Positions 27,316 through 37,121 of a DNA stretch of 64,000 bases are shown here, piece by piece. This DNA is from Desulfosporosinus sp. FKB (GTDB taxonomy: Bacteria > Bacillota > Desulfitobacteriia > Desulfitobacteriales > Desulfitobacteriaceae). The number at the start of each line of letters is the position of its first letter. Positions within the stretch are counted from its first letter, which is position 1. The stretch lies in NCBI RefSeq assembly GCF_002196705.1, contig NZ_NADJ01000033.1:124001-188000 (forward strand). Direction: 5' to 3'. The notes below the pieces were generated by a model that searched no databases, had not been told where the DNA came from, and saw only the letters and a program-made list of their open reading frames with translations. The translations under genes were made by a program, and so were the position numbers.

Positions 27316-27327
27316 GTGTATATACAC
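27316..27327. promoter_or_regulatory. MarR operator candidate, copy 2
   Basis: GTGTATATACAC, identical to 26757-26768, 61 bp before the QueG-like gene. Confidence 0.65.
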
Positions 27328-27387
27328 TTTTAAATATAACAAAGTCTGGTACTTTGATTAAACTAAGAATTGAGAGGAGATATGAAA

Positions 27388-28515
27388 ATGTCACTAACAA
27401 CACAGATCAAAGAATTTGCTTTAGATCTTGGATACAGTAAGGTCGGTATTATTCCTGCCGACAGTTTTCCTGAATATATCGCTGAGTTAACCACTAGACA
27501 AGACATGTATTCTTTTTATATAAATAGCCCGGGTCGTCCATTGGTTGCAGCGGAACCCCGTTCGCTTATGAAAAATGCAAAATCAATCATTACAACAGTT
27601 TATGATTATTCGCAAAAGAGCTTTCCAAAGGAATTGACCGGTAAAATTGGCCGGATTTATCAAGCAAGGAGTTATTACGCGCCGCCTAATACTATCAATG
27701 GTGCCAGGACACGATTGATGCGGGAATATTTGCGCAGGCTCGGATGCGAAGTAGCTGATAAGATTAGTTTACCAGAAAGGTTGGTTGCAGCTAAAGCGGG
27801 TATTGTGAATTTCGGTAGAAACAATTTCGCTTATGCAGAAGGCATTGGGTCCTTTATCTTCCTTTCCTCCTTTGTGGTTGATAAAGAGCTCGAATATGAC
27901 AGCCCTACCGTTGAGATCGGTTGCCCGGCAGGATGTTCAGCCTGCATGAAAGCTTGTCCTACGAAAGCTATTTATGAGCCGAATAAATTAAATCCGCGCC
28001 GTTGCATAGCGTTTAATACGTTTTTGACGCAAGAGCGTATGGTAGGCAGTTACATTGAACCTGAAATTCGCGAAAAAATGGGGACAAAAGTCCATGGATG
28101 TGACATTTGCCAAGAAGTATGTCCCCGCAATCAGGCAAGGCTAAAGGCAAAACTGCCGGACGATCCGTTTTTGGTGAATGTGGCAAACGATTTCAGTCTT
28201 TCGCAAATGCTTAGGATGACAGATGAGTTTTATGCAACACGAGTGGAGCCCTTGATGTACAACTATATTCATGAGAAGAAATACTTTCAACGGAATGCCG
28301 CCATTGCGCTAGGCAATTTGGGTGACCCGGCATTTATTCCTGACCTAGCAAAGGCGATGGATGAACCCGAAGAATTAGTACGTGGTTACTCCGCATGGGC
28401 ATTAGGAAAAATCGGTGGCAGATCAGCTAAACAAGTTCTTGAGAAGAAAATTGAATACGAAACTTCAGAATCTGTGATCAAAGAGATTAGAGAGGTTCTA
28501 TTGGCAATAATGTAA
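27388..28515 (+). CDS. QueG-like Fe-S protein with HEAT repeats
   Basis: About 375 aa. A QueG-type N-terminal domain is followed by two [4Fe-4S] motifs (CSACMKACPTKAI and CDICQEVCPRN, with CIAFN before the second) and a C-terminal HEAT-like region (RNAAIALGNLGDPA, GYSAWALGKIGG). The layout matches epoxyqueuosine reductase, which reduces the epoxide of the queuosine precursor in tRNA. The cobalamin-binding part is divergent and the island location with a MarR suggests another reductase role. ATG 27388 is 8 bases from GAGGAG. Confidence 0.82.
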   Translation: MSLTTQIKEFALDLGYSKVGIIPADSFPEYIAELTTRQDMYSFYINSPGRPLVAAEPRSLMKNAKSIITTVYDYSQKSFPKELTGKIGRIYQARSYYAPPNTINGARTRLMREYLRRLGCEVADKISLPERLVAAKAGIVNFGRNNFAYAEGIGSFIFLSSFVVDKELEYDSPTVEIGCPAGCSACMKACPTKAIYEPNKLNPRRCIAFNTFLTQERMVGSYIEPEIREKMGTKVHGCDICQEVCPRNQARLKAKLPDDPFLVNVANDFSLSQMLRMTDEFYATRVEPLMYNYIHEKKYFQRNAAIALGNLGDPAFIPDLAKAMDEPEELVRGYSAWALGKIGGRSAKQVLEKKIEYETSESVIKEIREVLLAIM

Positions 28516-28575
28516 TCGGACCAAATTAAAGGATCGCTTTAGGAACAAGAAAAAGATGGAAGTGGAGGCAAACAG

Positions 28576-28737
28576 CACTTTAGCCTCTGCTACTGTCAAT
28601 CCATTGATATTACTGGCATCTATGAGTTTAGTAAGTTGTATTCCAGAAGAACAAGGTTGACGCAGATTGATGCGATCAGAGATACTCTTAAAGTCATTGA
28701 TATAAGTGGATTAAACCAAATGAATAATCATCGTTAA
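28576..28737 (+). pseudogene. 3' gene remnant, unidentified
   Basis: A 53-codon open stretch ending in TAA 28737, with coding-like composition (CQSIDITGIYEFSKLYS..., DTLKVIDISG), has no start or RBS and overlaps the 3' end of the convergent MarR gene. Family not recognised. Confidence 0.3.
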
Positions 28738-29245
28738 AAAGTCCATTTGCTAATAAGGTTTTGATAACGGAACCATCGACGGCTATACTGTAGCAGTAAT
28801 TGATGGAACATAGTTTTTTAACGAGTAGTTTCCAAAGAATTTCCAACTCCTCCTGCTTGAAATCTTTAAAAATATCCGCCATAAAATCAATGGTTACACT
28901 GCCTCCGCAGCTTACCAAAGTTTGAATTCCCAACTCAGTCAAATGCACATTGACTGCCCTTTTATCTTTTGGGCTGGGGATAATGGTGATGAAGCCTTTT
29001 TTCTTCAGGCTATTAATCAGCTGGGTGATATTTTGTTTAGTTGCTCCCAGCTTGTTTGCAATGTTAACGATCGTCGTCTCATCTTCGGGCAAATGGAGAA
29101 TTGCCAGCACAGTCATATATTGCCTGGATGTTAATGGTGTATTGTACCTATCACCTGTCGTCTGAAGCCTATTTGAAACTGAAATCAGGCTGGAATAGAC
29201 TTGTTCCATAAGATGCAACAGAAAGAATTCTTTATTGTAATCCAT
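28694..29245 (-). CDS. MarR-family regulator with long C-terminus
   Basis: 183 aa from ATG 29245. The winged helix is clear (NIANKLGATKQNITQLINSL and the wing PSPKDKRAVNVHLTELG). Typical MarR proteins are about 140-150 aa; the last about 35 residues run over the unidentified remnant on the other strand and may be a run-on after a lost stop. Target unknown. Confidence 0.85.
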   Translation of the reverse strand: MDYNKEFFLLHLMEQVYSSLISVSNRLQTTGDRYNTPLTSRQYMTVLAILHLPEDETTIVNIANKLGATKQNITQLINSLKKKGFITIIPSPKDKRAVNVHLTELGIQTLVSCGGSVTIDFMADIFKDFKQEELEILWKLLVKKLCSINYCYSIAVDGSVIKTLLANGLFNDDYSFGLIHLYQ

Positions 29246-29427
29246 GACAAAAACCAACCTCAGCAATCATCGTCTATTACTTAGTCAATTGATTGTCTAT
29301 TATTGTATCGGTGAATTAAAAAAAGTTAAGAACTCGAGAGATATAGTGAACGTATTGGGACTCAAAACTGTTTTTCACAGCTTTGGGTCCCTTAAAAATA
29401 TAATTATGACTTTGGATAAAGATACTG

Positions 29428-29800
29428 TCATGGTTCTTGAAAGAAACTAATTGTTCTTTTAAAGGATTGAACTTGACCTTCTATGTTTCCTTCAACGGTT
29501 TCTCCGATAGAAGACATGCCTCCGTTCAATGGCATTCTGAGGGTCATATAGAGTGGAAGGACATAGGGAATTGGAAGAGTGCCCCATATTTTCGTAAGAT
29601 AACAATTCCATATGATGTTTATAATTGCTGCTTTTTCAATGCTTTTCCGGTAGGTACTTAAAAATCCGAACGGTATTCCTTGTTCATTGTCCTTTTTTTG
29701 ATCCGCAAAGAAAATATTATTATCTACTTCAATAAATGGAATCGATTTTCCTTGATAGGTCCAAGAAGAGACATCCTTTCCACTCATCAACCCGTCTAAC
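29428..29800 (-). pseudogene. BAAT-type acyl-CoA thioesterase/hydrolase C-terminal remnant
   Basis: The minus-strand frame reads SSWTYQGKSIPFIEV, SIEKAAI and near its end GETVEGNIEGQVQSFKRTIS, resembling the C-terminal catalytic domain of BAAT-family acyl-CoA thioester hydrolases from memory. The GHxI-type His region is scrambled and no N-terminal domain or RBS is present. A decayed fragment; moderate doubt about the family. Confidence 0.4.
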
Positions 29801-29802
29801 GC

Positions 29803-30128
29803 TTGAAAACAATAGATGTGAGGGATATGGAGACTATCAAAGAGAAGGTTTTGGAACATGAATTTGTACAAGTTATGAATAGGATTATTAGTAATAAAGA
29901 AGCTTTTCTGATTGGGGAAGATAAGGGCGCGAAGTTTGGCTGTGAGGATATCTATACAAGGTTAGCGGAACTTCAGAATGCGTTGATGAATGTGGTCCAG
30001 AATATGGGGATTTGTTTCGGAAGTTGATTGAGAGGGTTAAGGTTCAGTCGATTGTTGAAGTGGAGTCTGTATTTAAAACAGGGGTAGAGGAGGGAAGTAC
30101 TTGTATAATGGGAAGCCTATTCACATAA
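29803..30128 (+). pseudogene. small helical gene remnant, frameshifted
   Basis: A frame from 29803 reads KEKVLEHEFVQVMNRIISNK... to about residue 65, then shifts frame near 30000 and continues (KLIERVKVQSIVEVESVFKT) to TAA 30128. Highly helical; family unknown. The gap up to 30412 holds only a palindrome (30258). Confidence 0.4.
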
Positions 30129-30257
30129 ATCGAATATCCTATGGAGGTAAATATTTTACCGCAGCCAGATAAAGGTATAAGGCTAAGGTGAAGAAGTGCT
30201 CAAAGTTTAGTTCGAATTTTTCCTGAATCAATATTGCTGTGATTAGAGGAAATTATA

Positions 30258-30273
30258 GAATTCTATAGAATTC
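30258..30273. promoter_or_regulatory. 16-bp perfect palindrome
   Basis: GAATTCTATAGAATTC, 140 bp upstream of the GC-rich LuxR regulator. Possible operator; no second copy seen. Confidence 0.3.
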
Positions 30274-30412
30274 CAGATATATGCAGATTGAAAAACCGAG
30301 TGGCAGTGAGGAATCTGCAGCTCAATGTAAAGTACAAATTTAAACTGGATACATTGACCGAGTTTCCCTTTCGATACCAGACTGGAATTTATATATATTA
30401 TGAGGTGGCGGG

Positions 30413-33031
30413 ATGAAAAGAAAGATTATTCCCTTAAATAATTATACACTCCGGGTTCCTTTGCTTCAGACCAAGCTGCAAATGCCGCTCTCCTTATCTG
30501 GCCTGGTAGAACGTCCGCGGATTTATTCCTTTTTGGACGGCATGCTGCATAATAGCGGACTCAGCTTGGTGACTGCGCCCGCTGGCTACGGTAAGACAAG
30601 TGCCGTAGTTCAATGGGCCGAGCAAAAGGGTTTCCCCGTGGCCTGGCTGTCTTTAGACGATGGCGATAACGACCCGGTGCGTTTCTGGACCTATGTTACA
30701 GCTGCTCTTAGCGGCATAGGGGAGGGCCTGGGTAAAGAGACGGTGCCCATATTGCATTCCTCAACCAATCCCCCTTGGGAAACGGTCATTTCTCTGCTCA
30801 TAGACGATCTTGCGCAGCTGCCCTTTGATTGTATCCTGGTTATAGACGATTATCACCTCATCAGTGAACCCCTTGTTCACGAAACCCTCTCATTCCTGCT
30901 GCGCTACGCACCCCGGCAATTGCATCCGATCATCATCGGACGCACAGAACCGCCTCTGCCGGTGTCCCGCCTCCGGACCTCTGGACAGGTGGCGGAATTG
31001 ACTGTTCAGGATCTTGTCTTTGCCACCGGGGAAGCGGCGGCCTTTTACAGTCATCGAAATATTGATCTCACCGGCGAAGAGGTCGAAAAATTAACCAAAC
31101 GTACCGGAGGCTGGGCGGCCGGCCTGCAGATGGCTGCTATGTCCTTGTTGAAAAGTGACGATAAAGCTGCTACGATCGAACGATTCGGGGGCAGAGACCG
31201 CCTGCTGGCCAGCTATTTCCGAGAAGAGGTGTTTGGGGGGATTGGGCCAAATGTGCAGGAATTCCTGCTCCAAACCTCTATACTAGGCCATCTCTCCGGG
31301 CCGCTTTGTGAGGCGGTGACCGGAAGGCTGGACAGCGGCGCTGTGCTCACCGCGTTGGCCCAGGCAAGTGGTTTTGTGACCTGCCTGGACGAAAAGGAGG
31401 GCTGGTACGTCTATCATCACCTCTTTGCCGAATTCTTAAGGGGACTTCTTCAGGAAAAATATCCGGAGCAGATCCCAGGCTTGTATGGTAAGGCCGCCCG
31501 TTGGTGTGAGGATGTCGGGCTGACTGCTAAAGCCGTCGATTACTTCTTGCAAGGGGAGGATTTCCAGCATGCGGCCGGTTTGGTGAAGCGGCTGTTTCTG
31601 GAAATGCTGGGTTGGGATGAAACTGCCACGCTGTTCCGGTGGCTGCAGGCCCTGCCGGCCGAGAAACTGAATGAAAGCCCAGCTCTGTGTATGGCGCAGG
31701 CTTGGGCTGCAGTTGCAGCCAACCAGCCTGCCGAAGTGGAGCGGTGGCTGAATCAGGCGGATGCCGTCTCTCGGGATATAAAACAAAATGGTATTAGCGA
31801 TACAAACAGGATAGCTATCGACCGGGCTGTTTTAGGGGCCTACCTGGCGGTTAAACGAAGGGATGTGCCGGAAAGCCTCCGCTGGTTGGCCCAGGCCGGT
31901 CAGGCCCGGAAAAAGTTTTTTACGTATACCTTAATAAATATATTGCAATCGCAAGAACCCAGCCTGCTGGGAGGAGTACTGGGAGGGTTCGGCCATCTGA
32001 AAGAGAAGGCACAGGCCATGGAGAGCGGGTCCTATCTCAAAGTCAGAGCGCTGGTTGCCCCAGCCATCCGCGCGGGTTACGCTCTGGTAGCTAACGCTGA
32101 GGCCCTTTACGAATGGAACAAGCAAGATGATGCGACTCGGAGCCTGGCGGAAGGAATGGAGGAGGCCCAAAGGATGGAAGAGGCTGGAGCTTTGGTGCCG
32201 GCCCTATTCACTTTCTCCAAGATCCACTTCGCCCGCGGCGACCTAGCGGGCGCCCTGACTGTAGCCACCGAGGGAGAAAAGATTGTCCGGAGCTTAAGCC
32301 AGCCGCAGTGGCTGCTCCCCCTGGCCGCCCTTAAGGCGCGCCTCCACCTGGCGGCTGGTGATGCGCCGGCAGTCGAGGAATGGCTGGCCGGGAGCCGTCT
32401 GGACGTATACGATCGCCTTAGCGCCGCTCGGACATACGAACATATAACCCTGGCCAGGGTTTTGCTGGCCAGGGGATGGCGGGACGAGGCCCTGCTGCTT
32501 TTGGAACGATTACGGGTGTTTGCTGAAAAAGAGGAGCGTCTGCCCGGAATCATCGAAATAACCAACCTGCAGGCCATGGCCCTCGACGCTGCGGGTCGGA
32601 CGGCAGAAGGTCTGGAGATCCTCCGGCAGAACCTCGTTCTTGGTCGGGAGAACGCTTACCTGCGCAGCTTCGTAGACGAAGGAGCGCCGATGATGGCCCT
32701 CCTTCGACGGCTGGGCCGCAGCCGGGAGCAGGAGGAGGGTGAGTCAGCCTATGTCCGGCAGTTGCTCTCTCTCTTGCGCGGGAGCCCGGTGATCAGTTAC
32801 CCGGGGCTGCAGACGGTGCCGGCGGCTCACCTGGCCGAACCGCTCACGGCCAAGGAACTGGCGGTGCTGCACCTGTTGGCTCAAGGCATGGACAACCGAT
32901 CGATCGCCGCGGAACTCGGCGTCAAGCCCGTGACGGTGAAAGCCCATCTGACCAGCATCTATGGCAAGCTGGGGGTCACTGGGCGTCGGGAGGCGTTGGA
33001 GTTGTCCCGGGAGTCGGGCCTGCTGCGGTAA
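30413..33031 (+). CDS. MalT-like LuxR-family STAND regulator, GC-rich
   Basis: 872 aa. N-terminal STAND NTPase with Walker A APAGYGKTS (about 55-63) and Walker B ILVIDDYH (about 140-147), a long TPR-like middle, and a C-terminal LuxR HTH (LTAKELAVLHLLAQG... VKAHLTSIYGKLGV). MalT-type proteins bind an inducer and ATP, oligomerise and activate promoters. The gene is markedly richer in G+C (codons ending GCC, CTG, CGC) than all neighbours, a sign of separate origin. RBS GAGGTGG precedes ATG 30413. Confidence 0.93.
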   Translation: MKRKIIPLNNYTLRVPLLQTKLQMPLSLSGLVERPRIYSFLDGMLHNSGLSLVTAPAGYGKTSAVVQWAEQKGFPVAWLSLDDGDNDPVRFWTYVTAALSGIGEGLGKETVPILHSSTNPPWETVISLLIDDLAQLPFDCILVIDDYHLISEPLVHETLSFLLRYAPRQLHPIIIGRTEPPLPVSRLRTSGQVAELTVQDLVFATGEAAAFYSHRNIDLTGEEVEKLTKRTGGWAAGLQMAAMSLLKSDDKAATIERFGGRDRLLASYFREEVFGGIGPNVQEFLLQTSILGHLSGPLCEAVTGRLDSGAVLTALAQASGFVTCLDEKEGWYVYHHLFAEFLRGLLQEKYPEQIPGLYGKAARWCEDVGLTAKAVDYFLQGEDFQHAAGLVKRLFLEMLGWDETATLFRWLQALPAEKLNESPALCMAQAWAAVAANQPAEVERWLNQADAVSRDIKQNGISDTNRIAIDRAVLGAYLAVKRRDVPESLRWLAQAGQARKKFFTYTLINILQSQEPSLLGGVLGGFGHLKEKAQAMESGSYLKVRALVAPAIRAGYALVANAEALYEWNKQDDATRSLAEGMEEAQRMEEAGALVPALFTFSKIHFARGDLAGALTVATEGEKIVRSLSQPQWLLPLAALKARLHLAAGDAPAVEEWLAGSRLDVYDRLSAARTYEHITLARVLLARGWRDEALLLLERLRVFAEKEERLPGIIEITNLQAMALDAAGRTAEGLEILRQNLVLGRENAYLRSFVDEGAPMMALLRRLGRSREQEEGESAYVRQLLSLLRGSPVISYPGLQTVPAAHLAEPLTAKELAVLHLLAQGMDNRSIAAELGVKPVTVKAHLTSIYGKLGVTGRREALELSRESGLLR

Positions 33032-33317
33032 ATAAATTTTTCATTTCTTATACTTTTGAGTCAATTTTATTATACCCGGTATAATAACAGAACTTAAAAT
33101 TTTTGGTAAAATGCATCAGGCAGTGTATGCCGGGTGCATTTTTTTGACCAGATGACCAATCAGTCGCTCCCATGAGAGGCAGTCTTTCTGGTCAAAGTGC
33201 GGCCATTTGTTAAGGAGGCTTAATGCCGCTCGGTGGAGGATGGTGACGGAATATTAGTATAATTCGGCTGAAATCGAGAACTGGGAACGCCGGAACGTAC
33301 TACAGGGTGGTGTATAT

Positions 33318-35795
33318 ATGTCCATAGCAAAACGTTATAATCAAAAAGCACTCTATTTATCAGATAAGCTAAAGGAAGCCTTAAATAGCATAATTGAATA
33401 TCCAATAACCATTGTTGAAGCCCCCATGGGCTATGGGAAAACAACGGCTGTTAGGGAGTGTTTAAATAATACTGATGCTAATGTACTTTGGCAAAGAGTT
33501 TATGACAGTTCGATAGACAGTTTTTGGCATAGCTTTAGTCATCTGTTTGATGAATTGGATGGTTTCTGTTCTCGGAACCTTGAGTTGCTTGGATTTCCTG
33601 ACGATAGTGTATCAAGACAGGAAGCCCTAAAGTTAATTGAGGGTCTTGAACTGAGTGTTAAAACTGTGCTTGTAATAGATGATTACCACTTAATAGACAA
33701 TTTATTAGTCAACAGTTTTATCGAGTTTCTCATAATCAGCGAAGTGGCGAATCTGCATGTAATCTTAGTCGCACGCTATACGGAACTTCAAGTTCTTGAT
33801 GAATTGAAGCTTAAAGGTAATTTATGTCATATTACTAAGCAAACTTTTGAATTAATGCCTAAGGAAATAGCAGGTTATTACGGACTGTGTGGAATCAGTC
33901 TTAAAACTGTTGAAGCAGACGAGTTATATTTGTTGACTGAGGGGTGGATAAGCGCCTTGTACCTGCTGATGCTCAATTACATAGAGGAGGGCAACTTTAC
34001 TACCATCACAAATATCTATAATCTGATTGAAAAGGCGGTTTATAAGTCTTTTTCTGAGGAGGTTAAAACTTTTCTCTTGACCCTGTGTCTGTTTGACAGC
34101 TTTACCCTCGAGCAGGCCTTTTACATGTGGCATAAAGAAAATGCAGATCAACTTTTAAATGAGGTTATTAACAAAAATGCTTTCTTAAAATACGATCACA
34201 AGGCTAAGACCTATCAAATGCATAATATCTTCACTAACTTCCTTAGAAATAAGCTGGAAAGCAAAACCGTAAAGTGGGAAATCGAATGGAGAGCAGCACA
34301 GTGGTACTTGAAAGCCGGTGACCATTTTGCCGCTATGCACTATTTTTATGGATGTAAAGACTTTGAGCAATTGCTGCTTACAATTGAACACAACAAAGCT
34401 AATGGAGTAAACACACCGAACAGAAGGGAATTATTCATAAAATATTTTGAAGAATGCCCGGATGAGGTAAAGCGCAAGCATCATTTGGCTTTACTTATTT
34501 TTGCTCTGGCCTTCACTTCATATAAAGAGCCCGTCTTGGCTGAAAAGGCTTGTCGTGAATTCACCCGCAATATTCAAAAGGTTGAGAGCTTGAATGATGA
34601 CCTCAAAAAACGGCTTTTAGGGGAATATGAGCTGTTACTTAGCTTCACCGAATATAATGATATTAATAAAATGTCAGAGCACCATCAGAAAGCTGTCCAA
34701 TTGCTTAGTGAGCCTACTTCACTTATAGATTTACGATCTAATTGGACCTATGGAGCTCCTTCGGTTTTACATATGTTTTATAAAGAAAGCGGAAAGCTTG
34801 AAAAACACGTTCATGACTTAATAGAGGCTTTACCCCACTATTACCGAATCACCAATGGTCATGGCAGCGGTGCCGAATATATCATGGAGGCGGAAAGATA
34901 TTTTAGTTTAGGTGATGTTATAAATGCTGAGATTGTAATGCATAAAGCCCTCTACAAAGCTCAAGCAAATAAGCAGATTGGGATTGTTTTATGTGCTCTG
35001 TTTCTGCAAATTCGTCTTAGCTTTTTTAAAGGGGATTATTCCTCTCTGTTGGAGCTATTTCAAAGCATGTATAAGAGCATATTAGACATAAGGCATAGTA
35101 ATTTTATTCATACCATCAATATATGTGAAGGGTTTGTTTTTTCGCTTCTCAATCAACGGGATAAAATACCAAACTGGATAGAAACAGGTGATTTTAACAG
35201 CAGCCGGCTTCTTTTTCCAACGATGCCAATGATAAATATCGTGTATGGCAGAGTGCTTTTAATTGATGGGGAATACTTACGGCTCATAGGCAGTGCTGAA
35301 CATTTTATTGGTATAGCCTCTGTTTTCCCTAATCTGCTCGGACAAATTTATACATACATCTACCTTGCAGCTGCAAATTGGCAAATATATAGGTCGGAGG
35401 AGGCATTATTTGCGCTTTTGAAGGCACTTGCCATAGCTATGCCGGACAAGGTTTACATGCCCTTTGTAGAGAACTGTGATTATATTAAACCTCTGTTTGA
35501 GCAACTTTATAACGAAGGTAAATATCTGAAGGACATCATCAAAATATTGGAACTTTATGATATATATCAGAAGTCGGTAGACCAAATGATTAAGAAGAAC
35601 TTTCTGGCAGAGGGGAAACCCGAACTAACTGAAAGAGAGACTCAAATTGCTGAGCTTGCAGCTGACGGACTCACCAATAAGGAGATAGGTCAAAGATTGT
35701 ATATTTCCCCAAACACAGTCAAAACCCAGTTGAAAAGTATATTTGAGAAACTTGGCGTGAATTCACGGGCTCTTTTGAAGCAGTATCATTTTTGA
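33318..35795 (+). CDS. MalT-like LuxR-family STAND regulator, AT-rich
   Basis: 825 aa with the same layout as the preceding regulator: Walker A APMGYGKTT (about 35-43), Walker B VLVIDDYHLI, a long repeat-like middle and a C-terminal LuxR HTH (LTERETQIAELAADG... VKTQLKSIFEKLGV). Composition is AT-rich, like the genes downstream. Three promoters just downstream carry the same palindrome at an activator position, so this protein is the best candidate for controlling them. The 33032-33317 gap holds nothing firm. Confidence 0.93.
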   Translation: MSIAKRYNQKALYLSDKLKEALNSIIEYPITIVEAPMGYGKTTAVRECLNNTDANVLWQRVYDSSIDSFWHSFSHLFDELDGFCSRNLELLGFPDDSVSRQEALKLIEGLELSVKTVLVIDDYHLIDNLLVNSFIEFLIISEVANLHVILVARYTELQVLDELKLKGNLCHITKQTFELMPKEIAGYYGLCGISLKTVEADELYLLTEGWISALYLLMLNYIEEGNFTTITNIYNLIEKAVYKSFSEEVKTFLLTLCLFDSFTLEQAFYMWHKENADQLLNEVINKNAFLKYDHKAKTYQMHNIFTNFLRNKLESKTVKWEIEWRAAQWYLKAGDHFAAMHYFYGCKDFEQLLLTIEHNKANGVNTPNRRELFIKYFEECPDEVKRKHHLALLIFALAFTSYKEPVLAEKACREFTRNIQKVESLNDDLKKRLLGEYELLLSFTEYNDINKMSEHHQKAVQLLSEPTSLIDLRSNWTYGAPSVLHMFYKESGKLEKHVHDLIEALPHYYRITNGHGSGAEYIMEAERYFSLGDVINAEIVMHKALYKAQANKQIGIVLCALFLQIRLSFFKGDYSSLLELFQSMYKSILDIRHSNFIHTINICEGFVFSLLNQRDKIPNWIETGDFNSSRLLFPTMPMINIVYGRVLLIDGEYLRLIGSAEHFIGIASVFPNLLGQIYTYIYLAAANWQIYRSEEALFALLKALAIAMPDKVYMPFVENCDYIKPLFEQLYNEGKYLKDIIKILELYDIYQKSVDQMIKKNFLAEGKPELTERETQIAELAADGLTNKEIGQRLYISPNTVKTQLKSIFEKLGVNSRALLKQYHF

Positions 35796-35821
35796 GAAAA
35801 ACTTTAATAAATATTCCGATT

Positions 35822-35865
35822 TCACCCATTGGGTGATATAAATCCCAAAAAGTCCACTTTACAAT
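35822..35865 (+). promoter_or_regulatory. regulon promoter copy 1 (operator plus -10)
   Basis: Palindrome TCACCCATTGGGTGA (35822-35836) with a TACAAT -10 at 35860-35865, 31 bases from palindrome centre. A TCCAC/GTGGA inverted repeat overlaps the start region. Drives the DUF2442 gene. Confidence 0.72.
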
Positions 35866-35902
35866 TATGTAGGGTGGATTTTTTATCTGGGGAGGTAATG
35901 TA

Positions 35903-36133
35903 ATGAGCCGTATAAAAAGTGTGGTGCCTAAGGGGGATTACCGCTTGGAGGTACACCTTGACAACGGGAACAGTGTAACGCTGAATTTTGAAAGCAGGCT
36001 TCAGACTTTAAGGTTTGGCATGCTTTCGGACAAGGATTATTTTAATACGGTAACTACAGATGGAATTTGTATTCGGTGGGGCAACAATATTGAAATATCT
36101 GTTAGCGAACTTTTTCAATTAGCAAACAAATAA
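35903..36133 (+). CDS. DUF2442 protein
   Basis: 76 aa beginning MSRIKSVVPKGDYRLEVHL and carrying the DUF2442 core with a TDGICIRWGNNIEIS segment. DUF2442 proteins are small, often near toxin-antitoxin or regulatory genes; function unknown. GGGGAGGT precedes ATG 35903. A truncated copy of the same gene lies in front of the giant adhesin (37902). Confidence 0.85.
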   Translation: MSRIKSVVPKGDYRLEVHLDNGNSVTLNFESRLQTLRFGMLSDKDYFNTVTTDGICIRWGNNIEISVSELFQLANK

Positions 36134-36338
36134 GCTGAGAGGGTTAAGAAATATGGTTATTATTTGGCTGTAGCAGAGAGCCAAGTATAATCTGTGGCGT
36201 TAGCTTGGTGAACGATACAAAGGAGAGGGTGTTCAATGCATTTTAATAATCTGCAATAGCAAACTTCAGAGCTGCGTTTTCATCAGCTCGATACCCTCGT
36301 GGTGATTTTTGCTAAAAACATAAAACTTTACAAAAAGA
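36134..36338. other. no intact gene
   Basis: A 7-codon frame with RBS (ATG 36236 after GGAGAGGG) is the only start-like signal; probably a truncated gene. Confidence 0.35.
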
Positions 36339-36382
36339 TCACCCACTGGGTGATATAAACTAAAAATAGTTCACTGTACAAT
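36339..36382 (+). promoter_or_regulatory. regulon promoter copy 2
   Basis: TCACCCACTGGGTGA (36339-36353) and TACAAT (36377-36382), again 31 bases from palindrome centre to -10. It lies 160 bp before the GNAT gene. Confidence 0.68.
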
Positions 36383-36540
36383 AATAATTGGGTTTTGGTA
36401 AAGGCATTTATAATAGATTTCAAATTGTTAAACGGTTATTGCACATCAAATAAATGATCCTGAAAAATACCTGCTACAATAATTCAGTTAAATCAGAAAA
36501 AGGTTTTGGTATTAATTAAGTTATAGAGGGAAAATGATAA

Positions 36541-37038
36541 ATGAAAAATATTGAGGATAGTGATCAAATAAGTATTATTCCATCGTGTCCTGTGGAATCA
36601 GGTCATAAGGATTTTTTATTAAAATTGTTTAAAGAATGTCGCCCGGATTTAGCCTTCATCAATGGTATAAGTAAAGAGATAAAAGCAACTGTAATATTAC
36701 AGCAGTTTAACATAGAACAACAGCAATTGCAGCAATTGTATCCAGAGGCCGAATTAAATATAGTGATGCTTCATAAAGAACCAGTTGGACGACTTTATTT
36801 ATTACGTGGAAAAAATGAAGTACGTGTTTTGGCACTAGGGTTGCTGGAAAAATACCGATGTAGGGGCATTGGCAGAAAACTTATGACTGCAGTAATTGAA
36901 AATGCCGCAAACAGAGGGAAAACTGTAAGCCTTCAAGTAACTTGGTTTAATCAAAGCGCCTATGCTTTTTATGAAAAAATAGGATTTAAAGTTATTGAAA
37001 ATAAAGGCGTCTCTTTGGAAATGCAGTACATGCCTTAA
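36541..37038 (+). CDS. GNAT-family N-acetyltransferase
   Basis: 165 aa with the acetyl-CoA loop region LALGLLEKYRCRGIGRKLM (about 100-118) and the C-terminal NQSAYAFYEKIGFKV motif. Transfers an acetyl group to an unknown substrate. Genes like this often accompany tail-collar (microcystin-dependent) protein genes, as here 83 bp downstream, but their joint role is not known to me. Confidence 0.88.
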   Translation: MKNIEDSDQISIIPSCPVESGHKDFLLKLFKECRPDLAFINGISKEIKATVILQQFNIEQQQLQQLYPEAELNIVMLHKEPVGRLYLLRGKNEVRVLALGLLEKYRCRGIGRKLMTAVIENAANRGKTVSLQVTWFNQSAYAFYEKIGFKVIENKGVSLEMQYMP

Positions 37039-37121
37039 TATATTAGTTTATCAAAGTGTAGTCGGGTGTAAGAAAATTACGTCTTCGATTATAAATAACA
37101 ATCAATGAGAGGAGCATTAAG

